From assembly GCA_963971405.1 (NCBI GenBank), contig OZ020484.1, forward strand, positions 8,866,001 to 8,930,000: a stretch of 64,000 nt of DNA, written 5' to 3'. Positions 41,933-53,018 of this stretch are shown piece after piece. Both the position numbers and the translations under genes were made by a program. The notes beneath the pieces are model-generated. The model made no database searches. It worked only from the letters and a program-made list of their open reading frames with translations, and had not been told where the DNA came from. The stretch is from Psococerastis gibbosa (taxonomy: Eukaryota; Arthropoda; Insecta; Psocodea; Psocidae). The first letter of the stretch is position 1; each line of letters begins with the position of its first letter.

Positions 41933-42335
41933 ACTTACTTACTCCTTAGCGCTACGGCCCGAGAAGGGTCTTGGCCTGTTCTGCCAGATCGCGCCGGCCT
42001 GCGCGGTCCTGCGCTCTCCTTCGCCAGTCATCGACGCCTAGGGTCGCCAGATCCACCTCAACGTCGTCAAGCCATCGCATCCGTAGTCGTCCATGTTTTC
42101 CCCCTTGGGGCACCTTGTATATGGCTGCCCAATGGTCTGGCATTCGTTCCACGTGCTCTAGCTACCTAATGCGGGCTCTCTTGATTTCGGCTACTACCGG
42201 AGGTTCTCGGTATATCGCGTAGAGCTCATCATTTCTACGGATACGCCAATCTCTCTGTTCCTCCCTCTCCCCCTGATACTGCACTGGCCCATACACTTTC
42301 CTGTGTTTCTTACGCTCCCATTTTTCAAATAGGCT
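41933..42335 (-). pseudogene. LINE ORF2 C-terminal remnant with one stop
   Basis: Minus strand, one frame throughout: KVYGPVQ, then DWRIRRNDELYAIYREPPVV, EIKRARIR, an in-frame stop at about 42,160, then LEHVERMPDHWAAI, KHGRLRMRWLDDVEVDLATL and a stop at 41,949. It follows the order RK(I/V)YGPV - WR.R.N.EL..(I/L)Y..P..v..IK..R - LeHV.RM - GR...RWLdDVe.DL, a well-known LINE polyprotein tail. The TAG replaces the residue normally next to LGHV. The 3' end has a TAAGTAAGTAAG tail at 41,933. Confidence 0.85.
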
Positions 42336-42410
42336 AGGCCTATACGCCACCAGCGACCCCACTAGTAGCCTGCTACTCAGCTGTATATATTGTGCAGTCC
42401 TTGTCCCCAA

Positions 42411-43208
42411 GCCAGGAATCCGGCAAAATCAAGGGTTTAATTTTTAACGAGAAATCGAAACAAAAATCGATAGTGAATAAACTTCCATATCCGGTGTCTT
42501 ACTCAGGGGAAATTATCCCCAATGCTCGATAGGATTATAGCCGCGGGATGCTTGACACTACATGCTCTGCCCGGTGTAAACAAAGCAAGTGCGGCAGCAG
42601 ACGATCAAAGGGCTCGATAAATCGCGCTATGGGGGAATAAATCGGGAGCATAACGCCATAACTCGTGCAAGATCCGAAACTAGATAAGACAACACCTTTC
42701 TATAACTAACTACCTGAACCTAAGCTTCCCTTGGTTTATCTCTTTTAGTTCACTGTTCCGTAAGCAGCTCAACTTTCAGTGGCTATTCAACATTTCACAT
42801 TAGTTCTTACTTTCTGTAGTTGAAGTTGCAAATTTACGAACTTTAAAGGAAGTATCACACCGTTATACCTGTTTAGTAGGTATATTATTTTGTTTCAGAT
42901 ATTTTATGATTATAAATTATCTCGTTGAATTCCACTTCCTTTACCAGCATGTAAGGTACTTTGAAAACCTTAATCTTTACTATAGATTGTCTTTAGTTTT
43001 GAGTAGGTTGCTTTTCTATTTCCGTATAAATCGGTTATTTTCTGTTTAAACGTAGTGAAAAACTTGGGATAGAATTTAATTTACTTTGTTCTGTCTGGAA
43101 TAATAATTTCTATCCTAGAACAGATTAACAGTAGCGAAATTTCATTTGGAGAGTAATCACAACTTCTGGAACTGGACTAAACACTGTGTCAGAAACGTTC
43201 CATTATAC
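42411..43208. other. Unannotated stretch
   Basis: No feature recognised. Confidence 0.3.
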
Positions 43209-43427
43209 TATAATAAATAAATAAATATTGACTATTTGTTGTTCTATTACTAAGCCAACCTAGCGGAGTTAGGGCTATAAAGTCTTCTCTTACACTCAAC
43301 TAGGATGACCCGGGACCGCCTGCAATGCATGGTCAGCAAATGTAGGTAGTGTGGGACTCGAACCAACAACCTTTCGGGTGAAAGTCGGAGTCTGTACCAC
43401 TACTCTACAGGTACTGACAGGTATAAT
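43209..43427 (-). mobile_element. SINE-A copy 9
   Basis: Reverse orientation: (AAAT)n at 43209-43223, GTTCTATTACTAAGCCAACC, body complement with a ~20-base deletion around CTGCAATGCATGG, B box complement GGACTCGAACC and CTCTACAGGTACTGAC. Confidence 0.82.
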
Positions 43428-44946
43428 CAATGTCGCGGTTGCCAAGCACTGTTCCCATCATTGACAGCCTATACTCGTGGCGGAAGTCTGAAATAGACCC
43501 CGAAAGAAGTGGATAGTGGTGGATAAAATGTTAAATAAATAGTGAAAACTATGATTGTCTCAGGATGCGTATGGCCTCATTGATGGAAAACTTAATATAA
43601 ACTTATCCATAACCGTAGCTGTAACAATGTTAAAACTTGGAAACTTTTTATGCGTTATGAATAGGGTACATATAGAGAGACTAGATGTATGTATACACAT
43701 TCCTCGTGAATGCTTCCTAAGCTAAATGCTAGCTAAATGTTAGCTTTTATGGTTATGATTAATGTTGTGGATATATAGTTATGTTTAGTTTTCTATATAA
43801 ATCAGCACCTGTAAGTTTTGAAGAAGGAAAAAGGTGTCGATAAGTGATTGGTTTATCTATTTATTCACGAATTCCAGTTTGAAATTAAATGCCAACACCA
43901 GCCAAAATGAGACCGAACCTTTTCGTATTTCATTTAACTTAATTTGTTCATTGACTTGAAATTTGGAATATGACTTTAATGAGTTATTTAATAAAGCCGT
44001 TTTAGTTTATTCAAAATTCGTTTATAATCTAGATGGGTATGTTGGTAGAAAAGAGAAAATGGGAAAATAGAGAAATTACTCAGCGTGAGGTTACCTCCGC
44101 CAACCATAGAAATAGAGAAACCTAACCTAACTTACCTCCAAAGTTTCTTTGCCTTTGACTATTAACTTTTGAACATCTGCTGTAGTCCACATCTTGCCAC
44201 ATGTTTCCTTTTGTTATTTTTTATTAATTTGTATCGCAGAGCCCATTATTAAATAAAAATAAAAAGCAAAATTCAAAATCAAAACAACAACAAATATGGC
44301 CGTTTTCGATGCCCAAAGTGCAATTTACCCAACCTAGGAATCGGATATAGTGGGACTGTTGGGAAACACATTTCCTAATGGCATCATTTTTCAAATCAAA
44401 AAACTGGAGTTCTATTTTTCCATTTTCCCTCAGTTTCCTACTTTCGTTTAGGGTAAACCCAACACAGCGAGTACTCCGATGTAAAAAATCCCGTGTAGAT
44501 GTTTTCTAACCATTTCTCAGTGCCGCAGTTCTTTGGAGCGGTGAGAGTCAAGAATGTACATCGCGCCGCCACAAAAAGTGGAAACCTACGCATTTCTATG
44601 CAGACGTAGGGGAGAAGCCGTTTCTCATCAGAAGATAGGAATGGGTGATAACAAGATAACGATCTTGCAATCCTAAGGATGAAAGAACAGAGCAGACATG
44701 TGGCTACTTTTCATGTCAAAGCCTCTCTAGCCTCTCTGCGATCATCTCTAGGTCTACGTCCAAGTTTTTTTTAAATATTTTTTTTATAAGAAAGGTAGAC
44801 ATTGGACTCGTTTTTTGTGCAAAATCTATCCCATAACGTTAATTCTACTTACTTTGCATGTAATCAACAGCTTCATTTTTTGACAGTCAAACTCTCCTTG
44901 ATACTTTTATTGTATCGAGGACAGATTTTGAACTATATTTTGTATA
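43428..44946. other. Unannotated AT-rich stretch
   Basis: No transposon ends or genes recognised. CCTAACCTAAC at about 44,123 is only two units and is not a telomeric tract. Confidence 0.3.
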
Positions 44947-45216
44947 GGCGGCAATTCCACCGGCGAATTCACTTCATTTGTGATTTGAGATTTTTTGTTT
45001 GTTTTGTTTTAAGGAGACTATTATGTAGATACTTAACTTATCCATTATAAATTAAGTTATAATATGGTAGAGATTTATTAATGATGTCTGCTACCATATT
45101 ATAACTTAATTTATAATAGATAAGTTAAGTACCTACATAATAGTCCCCTTAAAATAAAACAAACAAAAAATCTTAAATCACAAAATGAAGTAAATTCGCC
45201 GGTGGAATTGCCGCCA
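44947..45216. mobile_element. Foldback MITE (270 bp)
   Basis: Ends GGCGGCAATTCCACCGGCGA and TCGCCGGTGGAATTGCCGCC are perfect complements. The arms continue inward to TAAGGAGACTATTATGTAGA and TACCATATTATAACTTAATT. The terminal motif and centre link it to the inner element at 16504-16723, and the GGCG..ATTCCACCG terminus resembles MITE A. Confidence 0.85.
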
Positions 45217-45944
45217 TAGCACTCTAAGAACTGAATGACTCGCAGTAATATATTTTAGCCACTTCGGTGTCTAGCTGGTAACGTGCTTGTACTTATCCTA
45301 GTCTCCACACAGAGATGTGATCGGAGACGTGTCGTAACTAGACACAAGTACCTATTCGGTTACTTACAGTGAGGCGATTGAAGAGGTAAATCGGATATAT
45401 TCATTAAAAAGTTTGTATGCGATTAACCTTTTCTTAAAAAGCAATATAAAATAAGCAAATTGTCCATTTCAGGAAAGGACCCTCTAAAAACAGAACTAGT
45501 ATTTTTTTTGGGTTTTATAAGAATGTCAAAAAAAAGTATGATAGTATACAGCCTGTAGATTCGCTCGTAGTCCCAATCTGGCCGTAGGCTATAAGAAAAC
45601 CTAAATAATGGAGGAGATTACCCAACATGTAAAGGTTTGTTTTACGGGTGGAAAGGGGGGCTTAATTACACGCACTTTGGAGATTTACTAGTTAATTAAT
45701 TTTCCATACTGCCGGGACATAATAACTCCAGCAATGTCCAGCCGGGGTTGCGAAATCTCTCACGCCCGAAAATTTAATCTTATCGTATTGGCTATTTTAA
45801 TACGATGTGCAAACTTATGGTGTTTATTATATATAGCCGAAATAGGATATCCAGAATAACTGAATATATAATATCTTAAGAAGGTTACCTCTTCAACGAA
45901 ATGTCAATTTAATGTTGATATTGATGATCCACTGTAGGTGGGTA
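45217..45944. other. Unannotated stretch
   Basis: No feature recognised. Confidence 0.3.
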
Positions 45945-46336
45945 AAGAGGATATGCTATGTAGAAAATTGGCACCACAAAATTTAATACATTATTTTATA
46001 TTTCATTAACTCAGCAAGTTATTAAAAATTTGGCTCATCTAAATTGTAGAAGACTACTACGTGCATCATATAATCGGGTAATTTTACTTTTCGGTTTCGT
46101 AGTTCCTTCAAAAATCCCGGAATACGCGAAATTTTAGTCCTGTCTGGTATTTATGAAAGAACTAAAGTACCAAAAATTTAATATTTCCTGTTATATGATG
46201 CATGAAGTAGTCTTCTACAACTTCCATGAGCCAAATCTTTAATGACTTGCTTTGTTGAATAAATTAAAAAAATAAAAAGTCAATAAAAACAGCAGAAAAA
46301 TTTGGGGTGCTCACTTTCTACACAGCATGTCCTCTT
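45945..46336. mobile_element. Foldback MITE family J, copy 1 (392 bp)
   Basis: AAGAGGATATGCTATGTAGA at the left pairs with TCTACACAGCATGTCCTCTT at the right. Further in, GGCTCATCTAAATTGTAGAA and its counterpart TTCTACAACTTCCATGAGCC pair. It shares arms with 49392-49748 (CTACTTCATGCATCATAT) and a half copy at 51861-51940. Confidence 0.78.
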
Positions 46337-46514
46337 AAAAGTTAATTTTTGTACGCTTATTTTCAAATTTCCTCAGTTATTCAGTTCTGTGTTTTCAACA
46401 TTATAGCCTTTCACTTCCACTTCAGAATACTTTCATATTTTTCTTAAATAATCATAGAACAAAAATTATATTACAAGAATATAATACAATAGTAACTCTT
46501 CTCTTAATAACTTA

Positions 46515-46664
46515 ATATACATAAAAAATTGCACTTAATTCCACAACATAAATTTTTAATGACAGCTGTTTCGGTGTAACACCATCTTCAGGCCGTTACA
46601 CCGAAGCAGCTGTCATTAAAAATTTATGTTGTGGAATTAAGTGAAATTTTTTATGTATATATTA
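46515..46664. repeat. Near-perfect hairpin with hammerhead-like loop (family P-related)
   Basis: Arms of ~67 bases (CACTTAATTCCACAACATAA and complement) differ at about three positions. On the minus strand 46568-46591 reads CTGAAGATGGTG...CACCGAAAC, i.e. CUGANGA, hairpin, GAAA, followed by the palindrome CAGCTG and GTC. Its elements match the hammerhead core in order, but stem I pairing is not obvious. Confidence 0.55.
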
Positions 46665-47249
46665 ATTTATTAATCATGTTTCACTTCCACGAAGTCACTG
46701 AAGAAACTCTCTCATGGATAACTCTTCTCTTGTAAAATCGTGGTAGTACCAAAGTTACCAGTTTACCGATCCTGTCAATTTTGTTTGTCAAAATAAAATA
46801 ATCTAGCTGGTTGTTGTCATCGTATTTCTAGCATGTGTTTGAGCCCCTTCCGACAGGAGCCATGTTTACACACGGAGGCTTTTTCCCATCTGCTCCAAGT
46901 CCATAAATTCAAAAATCCAGAATCTGGAGCCGGGTGTTTTTCTGTGGGATTCCAGCAGTGTCAGCCGCAAAGCCCCGAGGAAAATATACGACAAAACGCG
47001 AGCGAGCTCTTCCCCACGAAAAGCTTCCATTCTAAAAGGACCGTTATGGCATTTCCGATACTTGGGTACGGTAGATACTTGCTGCGACTTGCAGAGGGAT
47101 GTCTTATGTAAGAATGGGTCGGTATTTAGTCCTAGAATATGTTAAGATGAACCATTTCAAGCAATTTAAATACTAGCCAAGACAGCCCAAAGTCTATACA
47201 TACATATGTATTTAGATGTATTGTACAAATCTTAAAGCCTGAAGTATGG
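46665..47249. other. Unannotated stretch
   Basis: The 92-codon frame at 46833-47111 has no recognisable domain, and no splice-site or codon evidence supports it. Confidence 0.3.
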
Positions 47250-47655
47250 GGGGAAATTTAAACAAAATTGGTACACCCACACCTACAACACGAGGCAACG
47301 GGGAGACCTTGTAAGGCCAGTACCACGCACAGCCATGTGTGAGCGACTGGATCCTATGCTACAAGGTTTTGCCTACCTTAGAAAACTCCCGATTGAAGTA
47401 AAGCGGCAAGAAATGCTACTAACTTCCCTAAATTGCTTAGAGACCATCTCTTAGAGAAAGCTTTCTACACTGTCACTGAGGCACTAGCACAATGACAGAA
47501 GTCACAGAACTATACCTGATTTTGATGATATTTTGACTATTTTACTTTATACTTTCTTGTCGATAACTTGTTGATTACTTGATTGTATAATGAAACAGAA
47601 ATATAGGCCTATATAATTGTATGTATGAATATATTCATTTATTTATTTAAAAAAA
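47250..47655 (+). pseudogene. LINE 3' end (HTYNTRQR family), frameshifted
   Basis: Reads HTYNTRQRGDLVRPVPRTAM, then FAYLRKLPIEVK, after which the frame is lost and C-terminal LEKAFYT-like codons appear in another frame. The UTR is close to that of 15563-15955, with TTTATTTATT at the end (47,638). Same family, opposite strand. Confidence 0.75.
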
Positions 47656-47827
47656 AGATATCCCGTGATAGGGTTTTGACCGAATACCGAATATTCGGTT
47701 CATATTTTGTGCATTTTGCATTGCGACTTTTTTCATCACAATTCGTCATGACTACTGAAAACTGATTTCTATACATCACAAGTTACCAGATATGCATTTA
47801 ACGTATTTTATCCCAAATTGCCATAAT

Positions 47828-47905
47828 GGGGCTGCAGAAAGCGTACTTCCAAACGTTTCAGATCGTCCACGGCATACCATACAGGATTCTACAGCTTCAT
47901 CATTC
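47828..47905. mobile_element. MITE family D fragment
   Basis: GAAAGCGTACTTCCAAACGT, TCAGATCGTCCACGGC and GGATTCTACAGCTTCATCA match the ends of family D joined with the middle missing. Confidence 0.55.
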
Positions 47906-48002
47906 CACGGTGTCAGGAGGAAAATATACGATCGCGGTTTATCAAAAATCAACTTGCCTGAAGTTCATTCTGCCTGGATTGGATTCACCGTTCACCGTGA
48001 AT

Positions 48003-48590
48003 GTTTTTTTTTTAAGGCGCGGGACTCTTTCGAGTATTTGCGCCGGTCGGTGTGTGTGTGCGGTAGTCATGGCTTATTTAGGTACTATTGTTAGTAAAGT
48101 TGTGGTTTAGAATGGTTTTCTTGAGTTTGTCCACAGGTGTGGCATGACTCCGGTCTTGATTAGAAAGCTTAATGTTGCCGTGACCGGTCCATGCTTGTCC
48201 CCTATTAAGTTTGGCAGGGTGTGTGGTTTAGGTAACGAAAGTCTGCCCACTGCGTATGCAGGGCATTCGGTAATTATGTGTTCCACTGTTTGAGGTACTC
48301 CACACCTGCTGCACCGTGAATGGGGGCTTTTAAATCATTCATGTGCATTTTTTAGCCTATGTGTGCTCTTACAGTAACTTTAAAGTCGATACGTGTAATC
48401 AGTGGCATGGCGATACAGCTGCCTGTAAGAAATAAAGACGGTGTCGAAGGCATGTTCTCTCGTCTGAGGCGCCAAAAAACCTGTTGCAATCTGGCTAGGT
48501 TCCCATTTCGTTACAAAAAGGCTTAGAGGGTAGAACCTCCAATTACAATATAACCACAGCAACTCCCTTGCATCCAACATTGCGCGCTTT
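48003..48590 (-). pseudogene. LINE 3' end with CCHC zinc motif, UTR and A-tail
   Basis: On the minus strand a frame reads CSRCGVPQTVEHIITECPAY, then LPKPHTLPNLIGDKHGPV, ATLSFLIKTGVMPHLWTNS and a stop. C-x2-C-x7-H-x4-C is the zinc knuckle that closes ORF2 in many LINEs (R1/Jockey-like). Upstream the coding sequence is broken (the 66-codon frame at 48380-48580 is only loosely reminiscent). The 3' UTR ends in a short A-tail (T run at 48004-48012). Closely related to 1081-1350. Confidence 0.82.
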
Positions 48591-48846
48591 TGTCTTGAAG
48601 GGATATTCAGAAAACTTTCCCTTGTGAAAGGGTTTAAATTATTGAGGGGAATAAATTTACTTTGAAACTTACTATAGCCACTAGACTAACTTGGTAATGA
48701 TTAAACAGTTGTTTAACTTAAAGACATTAACTAAAAGACCTCGCTGCATACGTAGGTTTAGGCAATGAATATACTATTCAATGTGTATCAAGGATGGGTT
48801 ACATAATTTTTTTTTATTTAGATATGCTGGAAAAGAGAGTCTATTA

Positions 48847-49152
48847 AGTTGGCCATTCACGAGGTCTCCAAACGGGCTCGCGCCAAGCCAAATGGCGCGT
48901 CCTGTTCCATTTGGCGTTAGCGCCATTTAGAGGGGTCATCACGACTACACTGAACCAGTCGCTCCAAATCTTCAAATTGTATAGTGTAAAAGTACCTCTT
49001 CCATATCGTCACACTGTACAATTTGAAAGATTTGGAGCGACTGGTTCAGCGTAGTCGTGATGACCCATCTAAATGGCGCTAACGCCAAATGGAACAGGAC
49101 GCGCCATTTGGCTTGGCACGAGCCCGTTTGGGGCCCTCGTGAATGGCCAGCT
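48847..49152. mobile_element. Foldback MITE (306 bp) with TTA duplication
   Basis: Nearly perfect inverted arms of ~120-130 bases: AGTTGGCCATTCACGAGG / CCTCGTGAATGGCCAGCT, AATGGCGCGTCCTGTTCCAT, GCGCCATTTAGA and TGAACCAGTCGCTCCAAATC. TTA lies on both sides (48844-48846 and 49153-49155), as in PIF/Harbinger. The minus frame across it is a shadow. Confidence 0.88.
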
Positions 49153-49155
49153 TTA

Positions 49156-49391
49156 GTTAAGTATATTAGGAGGATGTGGAACGTATAAAATTGATTGTTC
49201 CTATTTATCAATTGAAGCGCCTAGAGGCGAAAGGGTGCAAGTGATAAACATTCGAGATAATTGAGGCTTAAGTTTGTAACTCAATTGAAAATGTATAGGT
49301 GTACCCATTTTCTATGAAAGTTCCTGTTGGTTTCTGTGGTGAAGGGCAGCTAGAGTAACAGCAGCATGGTGCACTTAAGAGTGTACAGCCC
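49156..49391. other. Unannotated stretch
   Basis: Nothing recognised. Confidence 0.3.
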
Positions 49392-49748
49392 GTAGAAAAT
49401 TGGCAGCCCGAAATTTAATACTTTTTTTTTTAACTAAGCGTGTTATTAAAGATTTGGCTCATCAAAGTTGTGGAAGACTACTTCATGCATCATATTATAA
49501 GATATTTTTAATGTTCGAAATTGTGGTTTTTTTCAAAAACATGCAAATATTTTATAATCAATAACTTTTCACGTATAATCGATTTTATAAAAAAACTACA
49601 ATTTCGAAAACTAAAAATACCTTAAATATTATATGATGCATGAAGTAGGTAGTCTTCTACAACTTTGATAAGCCAACTCCTTAATAACATGCTTAGTTAA
49701 TTAAATAAAAAATAAAAAGTATTAAATTTCGGGCTGCCACTTTCTTTA
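49392..49748. mobile_element. Foldback MITE family J, copy 2 (~357 bp)
   Basis: GTAGAAAATTGGCAGCCCGA at the left pairs with CGGGCTGCCACTTTC at the right. The arms include GGCTCATCAAAGTTGTGGAA / CTACAACTTTGATAAGCC and TACTTCATGCATCATATTAT. Same arm motifs as 45945-46336. Confidence 0.78.
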
Positions 49749-50640
49749 AATAATAGTAATAAAAATAATAACATGATATAAGTGTTAGTTAATTTTTAAG
49801 CATATTTCGTCGGATCAGGCTTAAGTAACCTAAAAAACACAACACAATTTGATTGAGACTGATACTATGATGTATCGTATTAAATTTCCCCCGCGGCTAT
49901 AGGAATAAACAAGGCGTTTTATTCGTTTAAATTGCAGGTGCAACAGTATTGTCATTAATTTATTGAAATTAACCTACGCTATTCGTCCTATTGAAGGGTG
50001 GGAGACAGGGGAGCACTACATACAGTATATGAAATTATTGATTTAAATAGTTATGAACGTTGAGTGATCAGATTGCCTTTATGTTAATTTGATTTGTGCG
50101 TGCATTGTGCGTCCATTTGATCGAATAGAGATATTTTTACAAACATACTTTGATGATTGATTTAGCTTTGTACACAGCCTTTGGGTGGAAAAAACAAAGT
50201 TACCTACCTAATTGTTTAAAAGATCAAAAGCTATTAATTGTTTTATTCGTTTAGGTACTATTGTAGGGGCATTTTAGGCAAAATGCGTTAAGAGTAAGCT
50301 GGCTGAATACCCCAAAATAGGTTAGTTTATAATTTAATTTATAAAGGTTTGGTCCATTCATTTGGTAGAGGAGTATTTCATGCATAGTATTGCGACGAAT
50401 TTTTGTTTTTCCTATTTATACGTTAGAATATGATGGAAAATTGCTTTGCATTCCATAACAACATTATTGATTACCTAGTATTATAATTATTGTATATTAT
50501 TGGTTTTCCCATTGTTGACTATATAACTGTCCCACCGATCAATCTAGTGCTTTCGGATGGGGAAAATCTTTAGGCAGCCGAAATTTGACCAAGGAACTAT
50601 TACATGATAAAATAATGGGGAAGTCACGAGTAATCTAATT
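49749..50640. other. Unannotated stretch
   Basis: At 50,340-50,420 TTTGGTAGAGGAGTATTTCA and TGCATAGTATT recall a strongly diverged family J arm. Nothing else recognised. Confidence 0.3.
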
Positions 50641-51126
50641 ATTGCTTTCCAATTTATACGTAGTATAAGGAAAGCTTTGTGACGGTCGAAATTTTCGATT
50701 CCGAGATTTCAACGGATTTACACGTTTTGGGGTCCCAGGAACCCAAAAAAAGTGTTTTTTTACGAAATGTCTGTCTGTCGGTCGGTCTGTCTGTTCGTCG
50801 ATTTCCGGGCAAACTACTCGGTGGATTTGAGTGAAATTTGGCATGTAGGTTCACAAAAATCATGCCTCGGAACCATTTTTTTTTATTTTGGGCTAACTCA
50901 ATTTGGGGGGTTTTATTCTCAAAAAACTCCAAAAAAACGTCTAAAAAAATTATTTCACAAAAACGGCTCCAACGATTTCTTTTAAATTCACATATATTCT
51001 AGTCGTTCTTAATGATATATCCGAAATTTAACCATAGGAAAATTATTAACCATGAAATTATTCATTTTCTCTCCCTACTAATTGATAAATTGGAAAGCAT
51101 GTTCGAGTAAACTCGGACCGGTTCTT
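50641..51126 (+). mobile_element. Family E (Helentron-like) copy with internal deletion
   Basis: 5' palindrome GCTTTCC...GGAAAGC, short CTGT/GGTC microsatellite and ACTCGGTGGATTTGAGTG. After AGTCGTTCTTAATG it jumps to ATATCCGAAATTTAACCATA and the standard 3' end. About 350 bases present in the 2301 copy are missing. Confidence 0.75.
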
Positions 51127-51748
51127 TATAATGAGGAAGTGCTTACTGGTTCCTATTGAATATCTATACTCAGAAACGTCTATAGTAAGTTTAGGACTCT
51201 ATTTGTGTACTTACCAATCAATTTACTTATGAGGTCTTGAGCAACTACAGTGTTCATCATCGTCGGAATAGCTTATCAAAATGTATTTATTTATCTCGTA
51301 ACATCACTTTTAAACTAGATTATTTTCGACATTCGAAATTATAGCTAAAAGCTCTCGCCACTTCTAATGAACTAATTAAAAGTTTAAAATGTTGTAACAA
51401 GGAAAACACGGTTTGGTTCGGTCAAATATTTGGAGTTACTCTGGGGGTTATTGAATTTAATTTCTTGCTTTTAGAGGGGTCTTTCAATGTTTATCATATT
51501 AGTTTCGTCCTTAGCGTTCTGCTAACTAAGTACTAGGTATCGTATCTTGGTTGATGGGGCTGATATTTTTTTTAAACCTTGTTCTATGTACAATAATTTA
51601 AAGTACAATATTATAATAATAAATGGCAGATGATTAGTGCAGTGCCACCTAAAAGCCACAGAAATCACAAATTTTTTTCCAATGGAGATTAGTTTCTGTT
51701 TAGTATTGATGCCTATGCTAGGCATTTTATTCATAGAAATACATTAAC
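51127..51748. other. Unannotated stretch
   Basis: No feature recognised. Confidence 0.3.
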
Positions 51749-52131
51749 TGGAGCTGCGGGAGCCAGAATATGCCTTACGAGGCACCCGTTATCCATAAGC
51801 CAACTATCAGAGATAAGTACCAATGCAAAAAATATCGAAGTCTTACACATTGCAGCATAGCTTTGCTTTGTTAATTAAATAAAAGAATAAAAACAACAGA
51901 AAAATTTGGGGTGCTCACTTTCTACGCAGCATGTCCTCTTAAACGTTAAGGCCAAGCCGGAGAGTTGTGACCTTGAGCGTTGAGTGTTGAATACATAGAA
52001 ATATAATAGAACTGGAGCGGCGGGAGCTTTAATATGCCTTACGAGGCACCCGTTAGCCATAAGCGAACTATCAGAGATACAGTAAGTAAGCAAAAAATAT
52101 CGAAGTCTTACACATTGCAGCATAGCAAAGC
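51749..52131 (+). repeat. Direct repeat pair around a family J fragment
   Basis: 51749-51863 and 52009-52131 share ATATGCCTTACGAGGCACCC, CAAAAAATATCGAAGTCTTA and CACATTGCAGCATAGC. The spacer holds the family J half (51861-51940) and about 70 unrelated bases. It is probably a local duplication or two fragments of one unrecognised element. Confidence 0.6.
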
Positions 52132-52139
52132 GGATACCT

Positions 52140-52315
52140 GGACCCGGTCAAAAACTCTGTACTTAGCTTGTGCAGGCTACACTTATCACTGGGTTTCCCC
52201 GCCAAATTGCGTACTTCCCACACTAGCAGCCATATTGATAACGGTCTCCAGCCCCGGGATGATTTTATTAGACTTTTAGGCCTGTTTGCCAATAAATGAT
52301 TATTTATTTATTTAT
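52140..52315 (+). mobile_element. Probable LINE 3' end
   Basis: GGATACCTGGACCCGGTC through TTTAGGCCTGTTTGCCAATA to AATGATTATTTATTTATTTA. The (TTTA)n tail and GCC(A)ATAAA-like ending are typical of Jockey/CR1-like LINEs. Coding is not recognisable. Confidence 0.4.
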
Positions 52316-53018
52316 GAGCGGAACATTTTTGTCACTCTACATGAAAGCAGTTGAATGTCGTCTGCTTGCGAGGGGTTATTGCTTATTTTTTATACAGCAT
52401 TGGACGTGATTACACACTCTAATTCTACAAATATTTTTTCACTCGAAGAAATATTCGGATTGTTTATGTTAATGTGTAATGATTTAAATCCCGTATGGCC
52501 CCATGATGCACAAGCTGTGTATATATTGTAATAGCTACGACAATATGACCTAAGGTATACCCCAGTCACAAAGTATCCGAGAAAAATGAAAAGAGCACAA
52601 GTAAAAAGGTGGATCTGTCGGAATCAAATTAGTCACCTACGCCGCCAAATTATCCCTTTTGCTTCTCTACAGTCTTACATTTCACTTCTTTGAATTTACT
52701 TTATAAAGAAATAATGACACGATGAAAATTGTTTTTGTATAAAGACAGCCAGTGACATTATAAGAGACTGATGCGGGGCCGGAGACGGCAAAGCATTTTT
52801 AGCCCCATCTCACGATATGCTGTCTCATCCGTTCCCAGGGTTCCCAAAACACTCAAAGGGTCAAGGTGGACCCCTGAGGACCCATGTCTTACTTAAACAG
52901 GTACCCTGCAATCATCATTCTGTTGCTTATTTAAACACTTATGGTTCGCTGTACAAGGGTACTTATTAGAAGCCCAGCTTTGAAGAATTTTTTAATCCAA
53001 GCTTTATAAGTAATAAGT
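52316..53018. other. Unannotated stretch
   Basis: No feature recognised. Confidence 0.3.

Noticed and set aside
44118-44132. Telomeric CCTAA repeats
   Set aside because: Only two units, with no array.
46833-47111. 92-codon plus frame
   Set aside because: No recognised domain and no splice or regulatory context; length is unremarkable for chance.
50635-50932. Protein frames containing TDRPTDRQ over family E
   Set aside because: They are translations of the CTGT/GTCGGTC microsatellite in the repeat, appear on both strands, and change with repeat length.
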